Source of the DNA: OLB9 sp041392785
GTDB lineage: Bacteria; Bacteroidota; Bacteroidia; Chitinophagales; Saprospiraceae
NCBI GenBank assembly: GCA_041392785.1
Contig: JAWKLK010000003.1
Span: 275,411-339,410, forward strand
DNA length: 64,000 nt
Direction of reading: 5' to 3'
In this document: in pieces, positions 35,870-44,399 of the stretch
Layout: each line of letters opens with the position of its first letter
How positions within the stretch are numbered: position 1 is the first letter of the stretch
Position numbers and translations under genes: made by a program
The notes under the pieces: generated by a model
What the model was told of the DNA's origin: nothing
Seen by the model: only the letters and a program-made list of their open reading frames with translations
The model's database searches: none

Positions 35870-38800
35870 CTAATTTATAATATCAAATGCTGCCCAGTAG
35901 TATGGATTTGAATATGATTTGCTAATCATAATTTGCGCATTTTTTAAAGCTTTAACAGGGTTAAGTTTTTCATTGATCATCCCATTATAAAAACTCGTCA
36001 TAAACAAGGACGTCACTTTATCAGGCACCTCCCACAAGCTATATACAACTGTATTAATTCCCGATAATTTAAAGGATCTCTGTAGACCATATAATCCTTC
36101 AAATTTTTTATAAAACCCCAAACCCGAATTACAAGAAGAAAGCACAACCATTTTTATTTTTGAAAGATCTAATTCTGATATTTCCTCAGGGGTAAGAATC
36201 CCGTCATCTAAATCAAAAATGTCCTGTTTATTTAAGCGATTGGCTCCAGAAAACACTAATCCTGAATAATCTACCGTAGTCGAATCTTTCTTTCCATAAT
36301 AAAAGCCGTGTGTGCTAATGTGTAAAATGTCTATAGTCTGATCCACTAAATCTCTTATTTTATCTTCTCCTGCAAAACATCCTGAATATAATTGACAAGA
36401 GATTCCTATCGAATTTTTAGAAATATTTTCAATTTCTTCTCCAGTAAAAGGTAGTGCCATCCAATGTAGCTTATCAAATCCACTTCTTTTAGGATTGTCC
36501 AAATAGGCTAAATTGGATTCTTGCTTTTCTGATGCATTTTCTTGAGTGCATACATTGTTATAATCAATACCTCCAAATAACACAATTTTATTGATTGGTG
36601 TGCAGAAGGTCGATTCGCGTTCTGCATTTCCAGTATTTAATACATGGTACCATTCTATTGAATTGCCATTCAAAATATTATTGGTGATGGCACTAAAATT
36701 GACATTTGTCAGCAGTCCTGAAGTGGAGTAATACACTCTTGACTTTTGTTCAAGTGATTTTTCTAAAGGCTCAATGATAGCTTCATACAAGGAACCCACC
36801 GATTGTCGATACAAATTACCGTAGATTTTTTTGTAGAATTTTTTCTCTGATTTGGAATCAGAATTGTCCAAGATTGCATCAAGTACTTTTTTATCATTGA
36901 TATAGGTGTAAGTTATTCCGGCTTTGTCTGCGGTAAGGGTAAATGCTCCGTACACATCTTTAGACTTTGCAGAAAGACTTGAATCCTGTAATTCAAAATT
37001 AACAATATCCAGAATTACTTCATCCTTTTCCAAAGTATTTTTTACCAAAATCGCATCTTCTGTTGTGTTTGATGATCGTATTTCCTGTAGCATCTTTACT
37101 AATATACTTTCAAGGCTATCGGCTTCTTGCTTCAATAAATTAAACTTCTGATCTAAAACGCCATTTTTACTTAAACGTCTCTTGGCACTCATAACATCAG
37201 AATAAAGACTTTTTATATCATCATTCCCTTGATAGATTGCATTTTTTGTGGAAACCTCATTAGATAATAAAAACGATTTTTGAAAGGCAATTTGGTCATA
37301 TGCTAAAGTTGACAAGCCACTGTAGTTTATATTCTTTGACTGACGGTGGTGAATCGTGGATAACAAAATATCCAACTGTTTTTCAAAATTAGATTTGTAT
37401 ATCAAAAGGTCATTTTGATTTAAAAATAACCGAGATTTATCAAGTGATTTTCTCACCAGATTGAAGTAAACATGATTTAAACTATCTGCCGCAGAATAAT
37501 TTTTGAAGTAGGTTTCTGCAATAAATATCTTATCTTTTACTGCAGACAAAACTGTTTTGTTATCAATTTCGGCCAATGGTTGCAAAATTGAAATACATTT
37601 ATTCAACATAAAATCTGCCTGAATATAGTCTTTTTTCTTCATCAGGAGTTGTCCGTATTCAAAATAGTTAACTCCAACTTTAACATTGTTTTCACCCAAT
37701 AATGCAATAGATACATTTATACTATTTGCCAAAATTTCATTTGCTTTTTCTAAATCATTTGTTGCCTGAAATAACTTTGCGAGCGCAACTTCCGCTAAAA
37801 CAACATGAATACTATTATTTTCAAACAATTTTTTCCTTATGTTCAAACATTGGTGTATTGCTATACTGGCAGCTTCATTATTTCCAAGTTTCAAATATAA
37901 TAATCCTAGATTTAGCAAGTTAATAGAATATTCCAAAGTTTCTGTTCCTGTAGTCTTTTCCAACTCCACATTAGATTCCTTAAACATTTGCTCTGCTACT
38001 CTATTTTTCCCAAGATTCAGCTGCATAACTCCATAAGACCTATAAGTTGATGCAAGTAATGATGAATTTCTAGTTTTAAAAGTTTTTTGAATTTTAATTG
38101 AAAGTGAATATAAACTATCAGCCCTTGCAAAATCACCTTTAGCAACATTTAGTACAGCAAAATTATTGATGGCTGTGATAGCTTTTACTGATTCTAATGT
38201 GTAATATTTTTCATAGCCATCTATTACTTGTTTATACATTTGCTCTGACTTATCGAAATACCCAGAATTGTATGTAATCACAGCCAAGTTATTTATAATG
38301 GCAAAATACTCTGCGCTTTCCTCGCCGAATAACTCCTTTCTTAGTAAAAGTACTTTTTCATACATTTTAATTGCTGAAGCGTAGTTTCCCTTAACATTTT
38401 CAAGGTAAGCCATGCTACCTAACACACTATCATAGATTTCAGTCTCTTCAAGTTTTTGGGATATACAACAATTTTCAGCTTCTGTCAAAATATCCTTTGC
38501 CTTAGCTAAATTTCCCAATTTCAAGTTAAAAGAGCCCTGTTCACCCAAACATTTACAATATTCTGGTGTGTTTCTCCCAAGATATTTTTCAATTTCATTA
38601 AGTACTATTTCGTTTTTTTCAAGTGCTGTTTTTATATCACTCCTGAAAAAATAGTTCATATATCTAGACATCTTCATATGTATTGTTTCAGGATGTGCTT
38701 TTCCATACACCTGAAAAACCAGTTTCTCAGTTTCTGTGTATATTGAGTCGGCTGTTTGGAGGTCATTATTTAGCTCGGTCAATCTTCCTTGATTATGCAG

Positions 38801-39019
38801 TAGTAAAATATATGCCTTAGGATCAGTATATTTAAACATCGATGCTTTTTCTAACATGTCAGAATGTTCTCGCATCGATTCTCGTGGGTCTCCTGATTTT
38901 ACCAATAGATCACTTTTCCTTGCAAAACTATCTACCAATACATTATGCAGAGTTTGGCTCAAGCATTGAAATGACACAGTAGTTAAAAAAATGATCAAGA
39001 CTTTATTTGTTATTTTCAT
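35870..39019 (-). CDS. secreted TPR-CHAT protease
   Basis: A caspase-like (CHAT, clan CD) cysteine peptidase preceded by TPR repeats. From ATG 39019 the product is 1049 residues and begins with a signal peptide (MKITNKVLIIFLTTVSFQCL), so it should be exported. The frame opens 8 codons earlier. About ten TPR units fill residues 60-520 (for example ALVLNEIEKYLG-type and YASAIKMYEKVLLLRKELFG). The C-terminal CHAT domain has its His in ILHISTHGFYYG (about 904) and its Cys in VVLSSCNSGLG (about 963), both intact. It is divergent from an ECF sigma, a membrane anti-sigma-like protein and a T9SS protein. Substrate is unknown. Confidence 0.88.
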   Translation of the reverse strand: MKITNKVLIIFLTTVSFQCLSQTLHNVLVDSFARKSDLLVKSGDPRESMREHSDMLEKASMFKYTDPKAYILLLHNQGRLTELNNDLQTADSIYTETEKLVFQVYGKAHPETIHMKMSRYMNYFFRSDIKTALEKNEIVLNEIEKYLGRNTPEYCKCLGEQGSFNLKLGNLAKAKDILTEAENCCISQKLEETEIYDSVLGSMAYLENVKGNYASAIKMYEKVLLLRKELFGEESAEYFAIINNLAVITYNSGYFDKSEQMYKQVIDGYEKYYTLESVKAITAINNFAVLNVAKGDFARADSLYSLSIKIQKTFKTRNSSLLASTYRSYGVMQLNLGKNRVAEQMFKESNVELEKTTGTETLEYSINLLNLGLLYLKLGNNEAASIAIHQCLNIRKKLFENNSIHVVLAEVALAKLFQATNDLEKANEILANSINVSIALLGENNVKVGVNYFEYGQLLMKKKDYIQADFMLNKCISILQPLAEIDNKTVLSAVKDKIFIAETYFKNYSAADSLNHVYFNLVRKSLDKSRLFLNQNDLLIYKSNFEKQLDILLSTIHHRQSKNINYSGLSTLAYDQIAFQKSFLLSNEVSTKNAIYQGNDDIKSLYSDVMSAKRRLSKNGVLDQKFNLLKQEADSLESILVKMLQEIRSSNTTEDAILVKNTLEKDEVILDIVNFELQDSSLSAKSKDVYGAFTLTADKAGITYTYINDKKVLDAILDNSDSKSEKKFYKKIYGNLYRQSVGSLYEAIIEPLEKSLEQKSRVYYSTSGLLTNVNFSAITNNILNGNSIEWYHVLNTGNAERESTFCTPINKIVLFGGIDYNNVCTQENASEKQESNLAYLDNPKRSGFDKLHWMALPFTGEEIENISKNSIGISCQLYSGCFAGEDKIRDLVDQTIDILHISTHGFYYGKKDSTTVDYSGLVFSGANRLNKQDIFDLDDGILTPEEISELDLSKIKMVVLSSCNSGLGFYKKFEGLYGLQRSFKLSGINTVVYSLWEVPDKVTSLFMTSFYNGMINEKLNPVKALKNAQIMISKSYSNPYYWAAFDIIN

Positions 39020-39072
39020 TTTGAAGCAGAATTTATATTTCATTTTTAACAGTGACTATTAAATATTGTGAA

Positions 39073-39080
39073 TACATTTG
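39073..39080 (+). promoter_or_regulatory. -7 promoter box of the sigma factor operon
   Basis: TACATTTG matches TAnnTTTG in the 143-base divergent region between the CHAT gene and the sigma gene. It implies a leader of about 75 bases. Confidence 0.5.
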
Positions 39081-39162
39081 TAAAAAAAAATTAAAATTAA
39101 AAATTTTGTAAAAGTAATATGCAATTTAAGCACCTATTTAAACAAAACAAACTCTATTGAAT

Positions 39163-39756
39163 ATGGTCATAAATGATCACCAATTATATCAGATGATACA
39201 AGCTGGAGGTAAAGAAAGAGAAGTTGCTTGGAAATATATGTTTTTAAATTGGAGGACGAAGTATGCCTATAAGATTTTAAAAAATGGTGGCACGAATGAT
39301 GATGTCGATTCTGCATTTGCAGAAGTTGCGATTCCATTTGAAAATCGTATTTTAAATCGAAACTTGCCATTGCCAGATAATTTTTCCAATTATTTACAAA
39401 TATGCATTTACAACTGTTGGACGAAATCAAAAATTAAAGCCACAAAATTTTCTTTTGAAAATATTGAGATATTACATATGAGTGATGACATTTTTTTAAC
39501 CGATAATTATAATAATACTGAATTGACCAACATCGTAGATTTTGTATTAAATAGTATGAGTGAAAAATGTAAAAAAATATTGACATTGTTTTCTGAAGGT
39601 TATAAAATGGCAGAAATAGCTTTGGCAATGGGATACAGAGATGATTTAAAGGCCAAGAAAGAAAAATATTTGTGTCAGATAAAGTTAACAGAATTCCTTA
39701 ACCAAAATCCTCAAATTTCTGAACTTTTAAAATTGCATTGGAATGAAAGAAAATGA
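39163..39756 (+). CDS. ECF-type RNA polymerase sigma factor
   Basis: A 197-residue sigma-70 family protein. The N-terminal half is compatible with region 2 (residues about 10-90, ending NYLQICIYNCWTKSKIKA). The C-terminal region 4 helix-turn-helix includes MSEKCKKILTLFSEGYKMAEIALAMGY and an AKKEKYLCQIKL end, a form frequent in ECF factors of Saprospiria-like bacteria. ATG 39163 is preferred over TTG 39157. The gene overlaps the next, a one-helix membrane protein, by 14 bases, the usual sigma and anti-sigma arrangement. Confidence 0.82.
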   Translation: MVINDHQLYQMIQAGGKEREVAWKYMFLNWRTKYAYKILKNGGTNDDVDSAFAEVAIPFENRILNRNLPLPDNFSNYLQICIYNCWTKSKIKATKFSFENIEILHMSDDIFLTDNYNNTELTNIVDFVLNSMSEKCKKILTLFSEGYKMAEIALAMGYRDDLKAKKEKYLCQIKLTEFLNQNPQISELLKLHWNERK

Positions 39757-40564
39757 AAACTTGGATAATCTTTTTAATAAAGCAAAAGCTTGTCAAAAAG
39801 GAAATTTATCTTCAAACGATTTACCTGAAGAAGGTAAATCTATTAATGTTTTGTTGGACGAACTTAAATCTAGGCAAATGAAAGAACATATACAGAATTG
39901 GAAGTCTGAATTGCCTAGTCACAAAAACAAGAAATTCAATTGGTCAATATTAGTGATAATTTGTTTGAGTTTTGGACTTGCATTATTTACATATTTTGTT
40001 TTATTCAAGAAAAAACCATCTCCAGAATCAACAAAATCTGAAAACAATTCAACTCGAATTAATCATGTGGCTCCAGACACAATTATTCGTGAAGTAATAC
40101 CAAAAGAAAGCCAATATCAGAAAAAGTCAATTGAAATAAAAAATACTCACAAGAATAGCGAAAATCTTATGGCGTATGTCGAATATCCTCAATTGGAATT
40201 CACTAGAGGAAACAATAATATTGAAAAGATAGAGATTCTTCAGCAAATTGACGCACAAATGAAAGCCAATAATTACAATTCTGCTTATGCATTAATAATG
40301 AAAAATAATATTGAAAATTATTACTCAATACCTAGATTAGCTTCCATTTATTCTATTGAAGGTAAGCATTCTTTGGCTATAAATACAATTGAAAATTATT
40401 TTAGAGAGCATGATAACTTTGAAGAAGTTGCTTTTGCTTATCTTGTTTACTTAAAAGCTGGTGGTAGTAAGTATAGTGCCAAGATTGACTCAGTGTGTTA
40501 TGTCATCCGTACTAGCAAGATAAAATATCCTAATGCCAAGTACATTGAAAAAGTCTGTCAATAA
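39743..40564 (+). CDS. putative membrane anti-sigma factor with periplasmic TPR-like domain
   Basis: A 273-residue bitopic protein. About 68 cytosolic charged residues are followed by one helix (about 69-89, SILVIICLSFGLALFTYFVLF), then about 180 residues outside. The periplasmic part begins with a Ser/Thr/Lys-rich linker and contains helical hairpins resembling TPRs (ANNYNSAYALIMKNN, EGKHSLAINTIENYF). The anti-sigma role is inferred from the 14-base overlap with the sigma gene and from topology; no zinc anti-sigma motif is present. Its exposed linker is a possible cleavage target for the neighbouring exported CHAT protease. Confidence 0.7.
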   Translation: MKENENLDNLFNKAKACQKGNLSSNDLPEEGKSINVLLDELKSRQMKEHIQNWKSELPSHKNKKFNWSILVIICLSFGLALFTYFVLFKKKPSPESTKSENNSTRINHVAPDTIIREVIPKESQYQKKSIEIKNTHKNSENLMAYVEYPQLEFTRGNNNIEKIEILQQIDAQMKANNYNSAYALIMKNNIENYYSIPRLASIYSIEGKHSLAINTIENYFREHDNFEEVAFAYLVYLKAGGSKYSAKIDSVCYVIRTSKIKYPNAKYIEKVCQ

Positions 40565-40674
40565 GCGCTTTGTAAATATAATTCACCGATTTCAAAAGTA
40601 ATTTAAAAATTTGAGTACCTTTTTGGTACCAAATGACTCTGTAAGGGAATTAACAAATTATTAAATTTTAAAAA

Positions 40675-42009
40675 ATGAAAAACATATTCCCTTCCCTATT
40701 GGTAATATTCACATATGCCATTTCAGTTTGTCAAACTCCATTTTATATTGTACCAGAACAAGGACTTCCGTCTGCACCTCCGTCATTCAGAATACCTTCA
40801 ATTAATTACGAATGTACAGGTACTTTTGAACCCGAAATGCTGATTTCTAATATTTTTGACACCTATAAATGGGAGTATAGTGATGGAAGAACGGCCAATG
40901 GCTACAAACCACAAGCTATAACTTTTAATAAATTAGGTAATTACAACGGAAAGCTAACTATTTCAAGTAATACACCTTTTAGGGTAATCAAATCTATAAA
41001 AATAAATAAAACAAATAATGCATGGTACAATTTTCTGACCGACCTAAAACCAGACTACTTTTTTGAACTTTTTTCTGGTTCAAAAAAAATACTAAAATCA
41101 AATCAATATAAAGATACCAATACACCAGTGGACTATTCTATGATAGGTGGAGTAGTTTTAGACAAAACACTGAGTTTGGAAGTATATGATTCTGATGATT
41201 TTGATGATGACTTCTTAGGGTCGGTGACAATACCTGCCGGATTTGCTGGCGGAAAATTGGGTAACGGATCTGATTTTGAGGTTGAAATATTAACTGAATT
41301 GGTAACTACATCAATTTTTGAATTTAATATTACAGTAAAATCATTCTCCCCATATATTTCAGATGCTTGTCTTGATGATGTCCATACGTTATCTTTAGGG
41401 GGCTCTTATTCATCATACTTATGGAGCGATGGTACTACAGAAAAAACTTTAGTGACCTCCGTGCCAGGAATGTATATTGTAACTGTTACAAAATCAAATG
41501 GCTGTATAGGTGTTGGACAAATAGACATTAAAAATTCTACCGAGCCCAAACCTGCCATTGATTGCTTATCATCAACACTATATTGTAATAATTATAATGA
41601 TGGTCAAGTTCAGTGGTTAAAGGAAGATCGTACTCCGATAATTGGAGCTACAAAAAAACAATATACTCCAAATCAACCGGGCGTTTATTTTGTAAGATCA
41701 ACCAGCTTGGTAAGTTGCAAATTAACATCTGAAGGCATTAGTTGGCCTGATTGCAAAACTGTTGCAAACAATGACATTTCTGATTTAAGAAAAATAAATG
41801 TTTATCCAAATCCTTCAGACGGTATTTATTACATTGACACCCCTGTTGATTATCAGTTTAACATTATGATAATTAACAATTTAAATCAAGTGATATCCTC
41901 TGAACAAGCAGGTAATGCCATCGATATTACAAATCAACCTGCCGGAATTTATTATATTTTATTGACATCCAAATTGATAAACAAAAGATTCAAAATTATA
42001 AAGTATTAA
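40675..42009 (+). CDS. T9SS-exported protein with C2-like and Ig-like segments
   Basis: A 444-residue surface or secreted protein. A signal peptide ends near residue 20 (ISVCQ). A PKD/Ig-like stretch follows (DTYKWEYSDGRTANGYKP). A region of about 100 residues with LSLEVYDSDDFDDDFLGSVT is reminiscent of the calcium-binding loop of C2 domains. Two SprB/Ig-like segments come next (SYLWSDGTTEKTLVTSVPGM). The end is a T9SS type A sorting domain starting KINVYPNPSDGIYYI and closing KRFKIIKY. It is the last gene of the sigma operon, 110 bases after the anti-sigma-like gene. Function is unknown. Confidence 0.75.
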   Translation: MKNIFPSLLVIFTYAISVCQTPFYIVPEQGLPSAPPSFRIPSINYECTGTFEPEMLISNIFDTYKWEYSDGRTANGYKPQAITFNKLGNYNGKLTISSNTPFRVIKSIKINKTNNAWYNFLTDLKPDYFFELFSGSKKILKSNQYKDTNTPVDYSMIGGVVLDKTLSLEVYDSDDFDDDFLGSVTIPAGFAGGKLGNGSDFEVEILTELVTTSIFEFNITVKSFSPYISDACLDDVHTLSLGGSYSSYLWSDGTTEKTLVTSVPGMYIVTVTKSNGCIGVGQIDIKNSTEPKPAIDCLSSTLYCNNYNDGQVQWLKEDRTPIIGATKKQYTPNQPGVYFVRSTSLVSCKLTSEGISWPDCKTVANNDISDLRKINVYPNPSDGIYYIDTPVDYQFNIMIINNLNQVISSEQAGNAIDITNQPAGIYYILLTSKLINKRFKIIKY

Positions 42010-42090
42010 ATTCAAAAGTAATCCACCAAAGCATTAAACTATTGAAAGAATATTTTACTATAAATTATAATCATCTAAATATGCGCAACA

Positions 42091-42107
42091 CCTTTTGTTG
42101 CAAAAGG
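42091..42107 (+). repeat. perfect hairpin preceding the right repeated terminator
   Basis: CCTTTTG-TTG-CAAAAGG, a 7-bp perfect stem with a 3-base loop overlapping the first bases of the right terminator copy. Its role is unclear. Confidence 0.5.
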
Positions 42108-42136
42108 TCTGAGGCTCCCCGCCCAGACCTTTTTTT
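42104..42136 (+). terminator. repeated terminator, right copy
   Basis: The same GGTCTG/CAGACC stem and C-rich loop as at 32498, followed by seven T. It lies 95 bases after the T9SS protein gene and closes the accessory island. Confidence 0.78.
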
Positions 42137-42219
42137 ATTTCACCATGAAAGACATAAGTCCATTTCCTTCATCAAGAATGAACAAAATCCCTGAACAGAA
42201 AACTTAAAACAATTTTCTT

Positions 42220-42765
42220 TCAAGTCGATAGCATCTCTTCTATCATAGTCTTTATCGTCAAAATAGTTTTCCAATTTCTGGTAGTACAAGAAATTTTCAA
42301 TTTTTTCTCAAAGATTTCATTGGTCAATGGGGAAGTGTGATAACTTCCTACACATTTCAAATATATGATTTTGTTGCCAAGAATAAAAGTATCATTTGAT
42401 GTATCAATGGATGACAAAGCTGTGGTTTCATGAGGCTCAGTTTCAAGAAAAGTACCAAACAGCTGTTTCATATCATATTCATGTATTATATAAGGATTAG
42501 ATGCGACTTTGTTCAGAAAATCTTGTGCTTCAATGACAATTGTTTTTACATCAAATCCTGTACTTTTCTGTATTGTATCTCTGATAAGTTCTGCTAAGGC
42601 TCCTATATCATTTATATCAGAACGAAAGACTACATTCCCACTCTGGATATAGGTTTTTACATCTTTCATTCCTATAACTCCAAATATCTGTCTTAAGAAA
42701 TCCATTTTAATGATGCGATGCCCACCAACATTGATGCCTCTAAGAATAGCTATAAATACTTGCAT
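42220..42765 (-). CDS. DUF1697 family protein
   Basis: A 181-residue cytosolic protein with the DUF1697 signature: FIAILRGINVGGHRIIKM at the start, GMKDVKTYIQSGNVVFRS near residues 33-50, and the later KIIYLKCVGSYHTSPLTNEIFEKKL. No catalytic function is established for the family. It starts 10 bases after the glgA stop and may be co-transcribed with glgA. Confidence 0.88.
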   Translation of the reverse strand: MQVFIAILRGINVGGHRIIKMDFLRQIFGVIGMKDVKTYIQSGNVVFRSDINDIGALAELIRDTIQKSTGFDVKTIVIEAQDFLNKVASNPYIIHEYDMKQLFGTFLETEPHETTALSSIDTSNDTFILGNKIIYLKCVGSYHTSPLTNEIFEKKLKISCTTRNWKTILTIKTMIEEMLST

Positions 42766-42775
42766 ATAAAAACTA

Positions 42776-44208
42776 CTAAAGCGTCAAATCTTTATAGATA
42801 GATTTATATCTTTCTGCCGACGAATCCCAAGAATAATCGAGTTTCATGGCTTCCTGGACACAATGGTTTTTCCAAGCTACATTATAATACAGCTCATTTG
42901 CTCTCCATACCGCATGCATAATGTGATCAAAATGCATATCATCAAAGCGAATTCCCACACCGTTATGCTCAGAGATATCTTTTACACTATCCCGCAATCC
43001 TCCTATAGAACGCACGATAGGCAAGGTGCCATATCGCATTGCAAACATTTGGTTTAGACCGCAAGGTTCAACCCTTGATGGCATCAATAAAAAATCTGCA
43101 CCAGCATAAATTTTATGCGAAACTGCTTCATTATAAGCGACCATTACTGCTACAGTTTTCGGATGCCTTGCGGCAACTGAGAGCAGCGCTTGCTCAATAT
43201 TTTTGTCTCCAGTACCCAAGACCACAAAAGCAGTTTTTTTATACAATGACAACCATGTATCTATAAGGCCGGCAATAAATTCAGCTCCTTTTTCCAGTAC
43301 TAATCTACCTATGAATCCAAATAAAGGCATATCAGGATCAAGACCTGCCATAGAACAAATACTGAGTTTGTTTTTACGTTTAAAATCTATTGGGTCGTCT
43401 TCGAGATGGTGATCTATCATAGGATCAGTTGATGGATTCCACACTTCTGTATCAATACCATTCAATATACCTACAGATTTCCATCTTTCTGATCTGAACA
43501 AATTTTCTAAGCCGTATGAATTGTACTGCAACTCGTTCATGTAACTTTCTGAAACAGTAGTAACACGATACGCACAACGCACCGCTGAAGCTAAAGGATT
43601 AATCACACCTGCCCAATCCAACAAACCACTTTTCCATGTGTCGAATTGCGGTAAAAGATACTGCTTACTCCAACCGAAAGCACCTTGATAGCGTTCATTA
43701 TGAATGGTAAATACTGTCGGAATTTGGCCTAAAGTTCCTTTAAATTCATAACAATGTTGCATCATAAAAGGAATAAGCCCTGTATGATGATCATGACAAT
43801 GCACTATATCAAATTCCTCATTTCCATCTCTCAACCAGGTAAGAATAGCTCGCTGGAACGCAATATTTCGCTGGATTTCATCTCCAAAAAAATATCCATC
43901 CTTACCTGCGTAAACTCCAAAACGATCAAATTTGGATGGGATGTGTATGGTGTAAAAAGGAAATCCTAAAGGATTCTCAAAAAAATGCCTTACTTCAAAA
44001 TACATGTGCTCATTGCCTAGGTGAAATCCCCTTGATGTACAATCTTGTATAATTTTTCATTAAACCAAGGCATATCATATGCTGGGATTACTACGGACAC
44101 GTGGACACCAATTTTTTCCAAATATTTGGGTAATGAGCCAACTACATCTGCAAGTCCTCCCACTTTTGCTACTGGATAGCATTCAGCACTGGTATATAAG
44201 ATATTCAT
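42776..44208 (-). pseudogene. glgA: glycogen synthase, split by a frameshift
   Basis: ADP-glucose-dependent GT5 glycogen synthase. Residues 1-63 (44208-44017) contain MNILYTSAECYPVAKVGGLADVVGSLP, the family N-terminus. The frame then stops at TAG 44017-44019. The rest (44005-42776, 409 residues, from MYFEVRHFF) is in the -1 frame and complete: DIVHCHDHHTGLIPFM, GILNGIDTEVW, FIGRLVLEKG, MPSRVEPCGLNQMFAMRYGTLPIV. Restoring one G to the GGGG run (C run at 44028-44031) joins the two as HQGGFHLGNEHMYFEV. All catalytic motifs are otherwise intact, so this may be a recent mutation, a phase-variable run or a sequencing error. Confidence 0.88.
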
Positions 44209-44247
44209 TTGTTATCTGGATTGATATGTTGTTTAATGATTATAACA

Positions 44248-44255
44248 CAAATATA
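44248..44255 (-). promoter_or_regulatory. -7 promoter box of glgA
   Basis: The minus strand reads TATATTTG, 39 bases before the glgA start codon. Confidence 0.6.
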
Positions 44256-44364
44256 CTTTAATATTTATGCTCAAGAGGGTGCGATCGCCTTAAAATTTAT
44301 AAAATAATTAAATATACCTGCTTATCCATTGGCTTAATATCAGAGAATATTTGCTTTTATTTTA

Positions 44365-44372
44365 TAATTTTG
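44365..44372 (+). promoter_or_regulatory. -7 promoter box of the UbiD-family gene
   Basis: TAATTTTG fits TAnnTTTG and lies 27 bases before ATG 44400. It overlaps the upstream TTG at 44370, which argues against that codon as the start. Confidence 0.55.
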
Positions 44373-44399
44373 CTGAATAAATCAGAGCGGGTTTACATT

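Noticed and set aside
35870..42009. Type III-E CRISPR (Craspase) locus
   Set aside because: No CRISPR array, no gRAMP-like effector and no Cas1/Cas2 are in the window, and the CHAT protein has a signal peptide. Only the protease and sigma logic is comparable.
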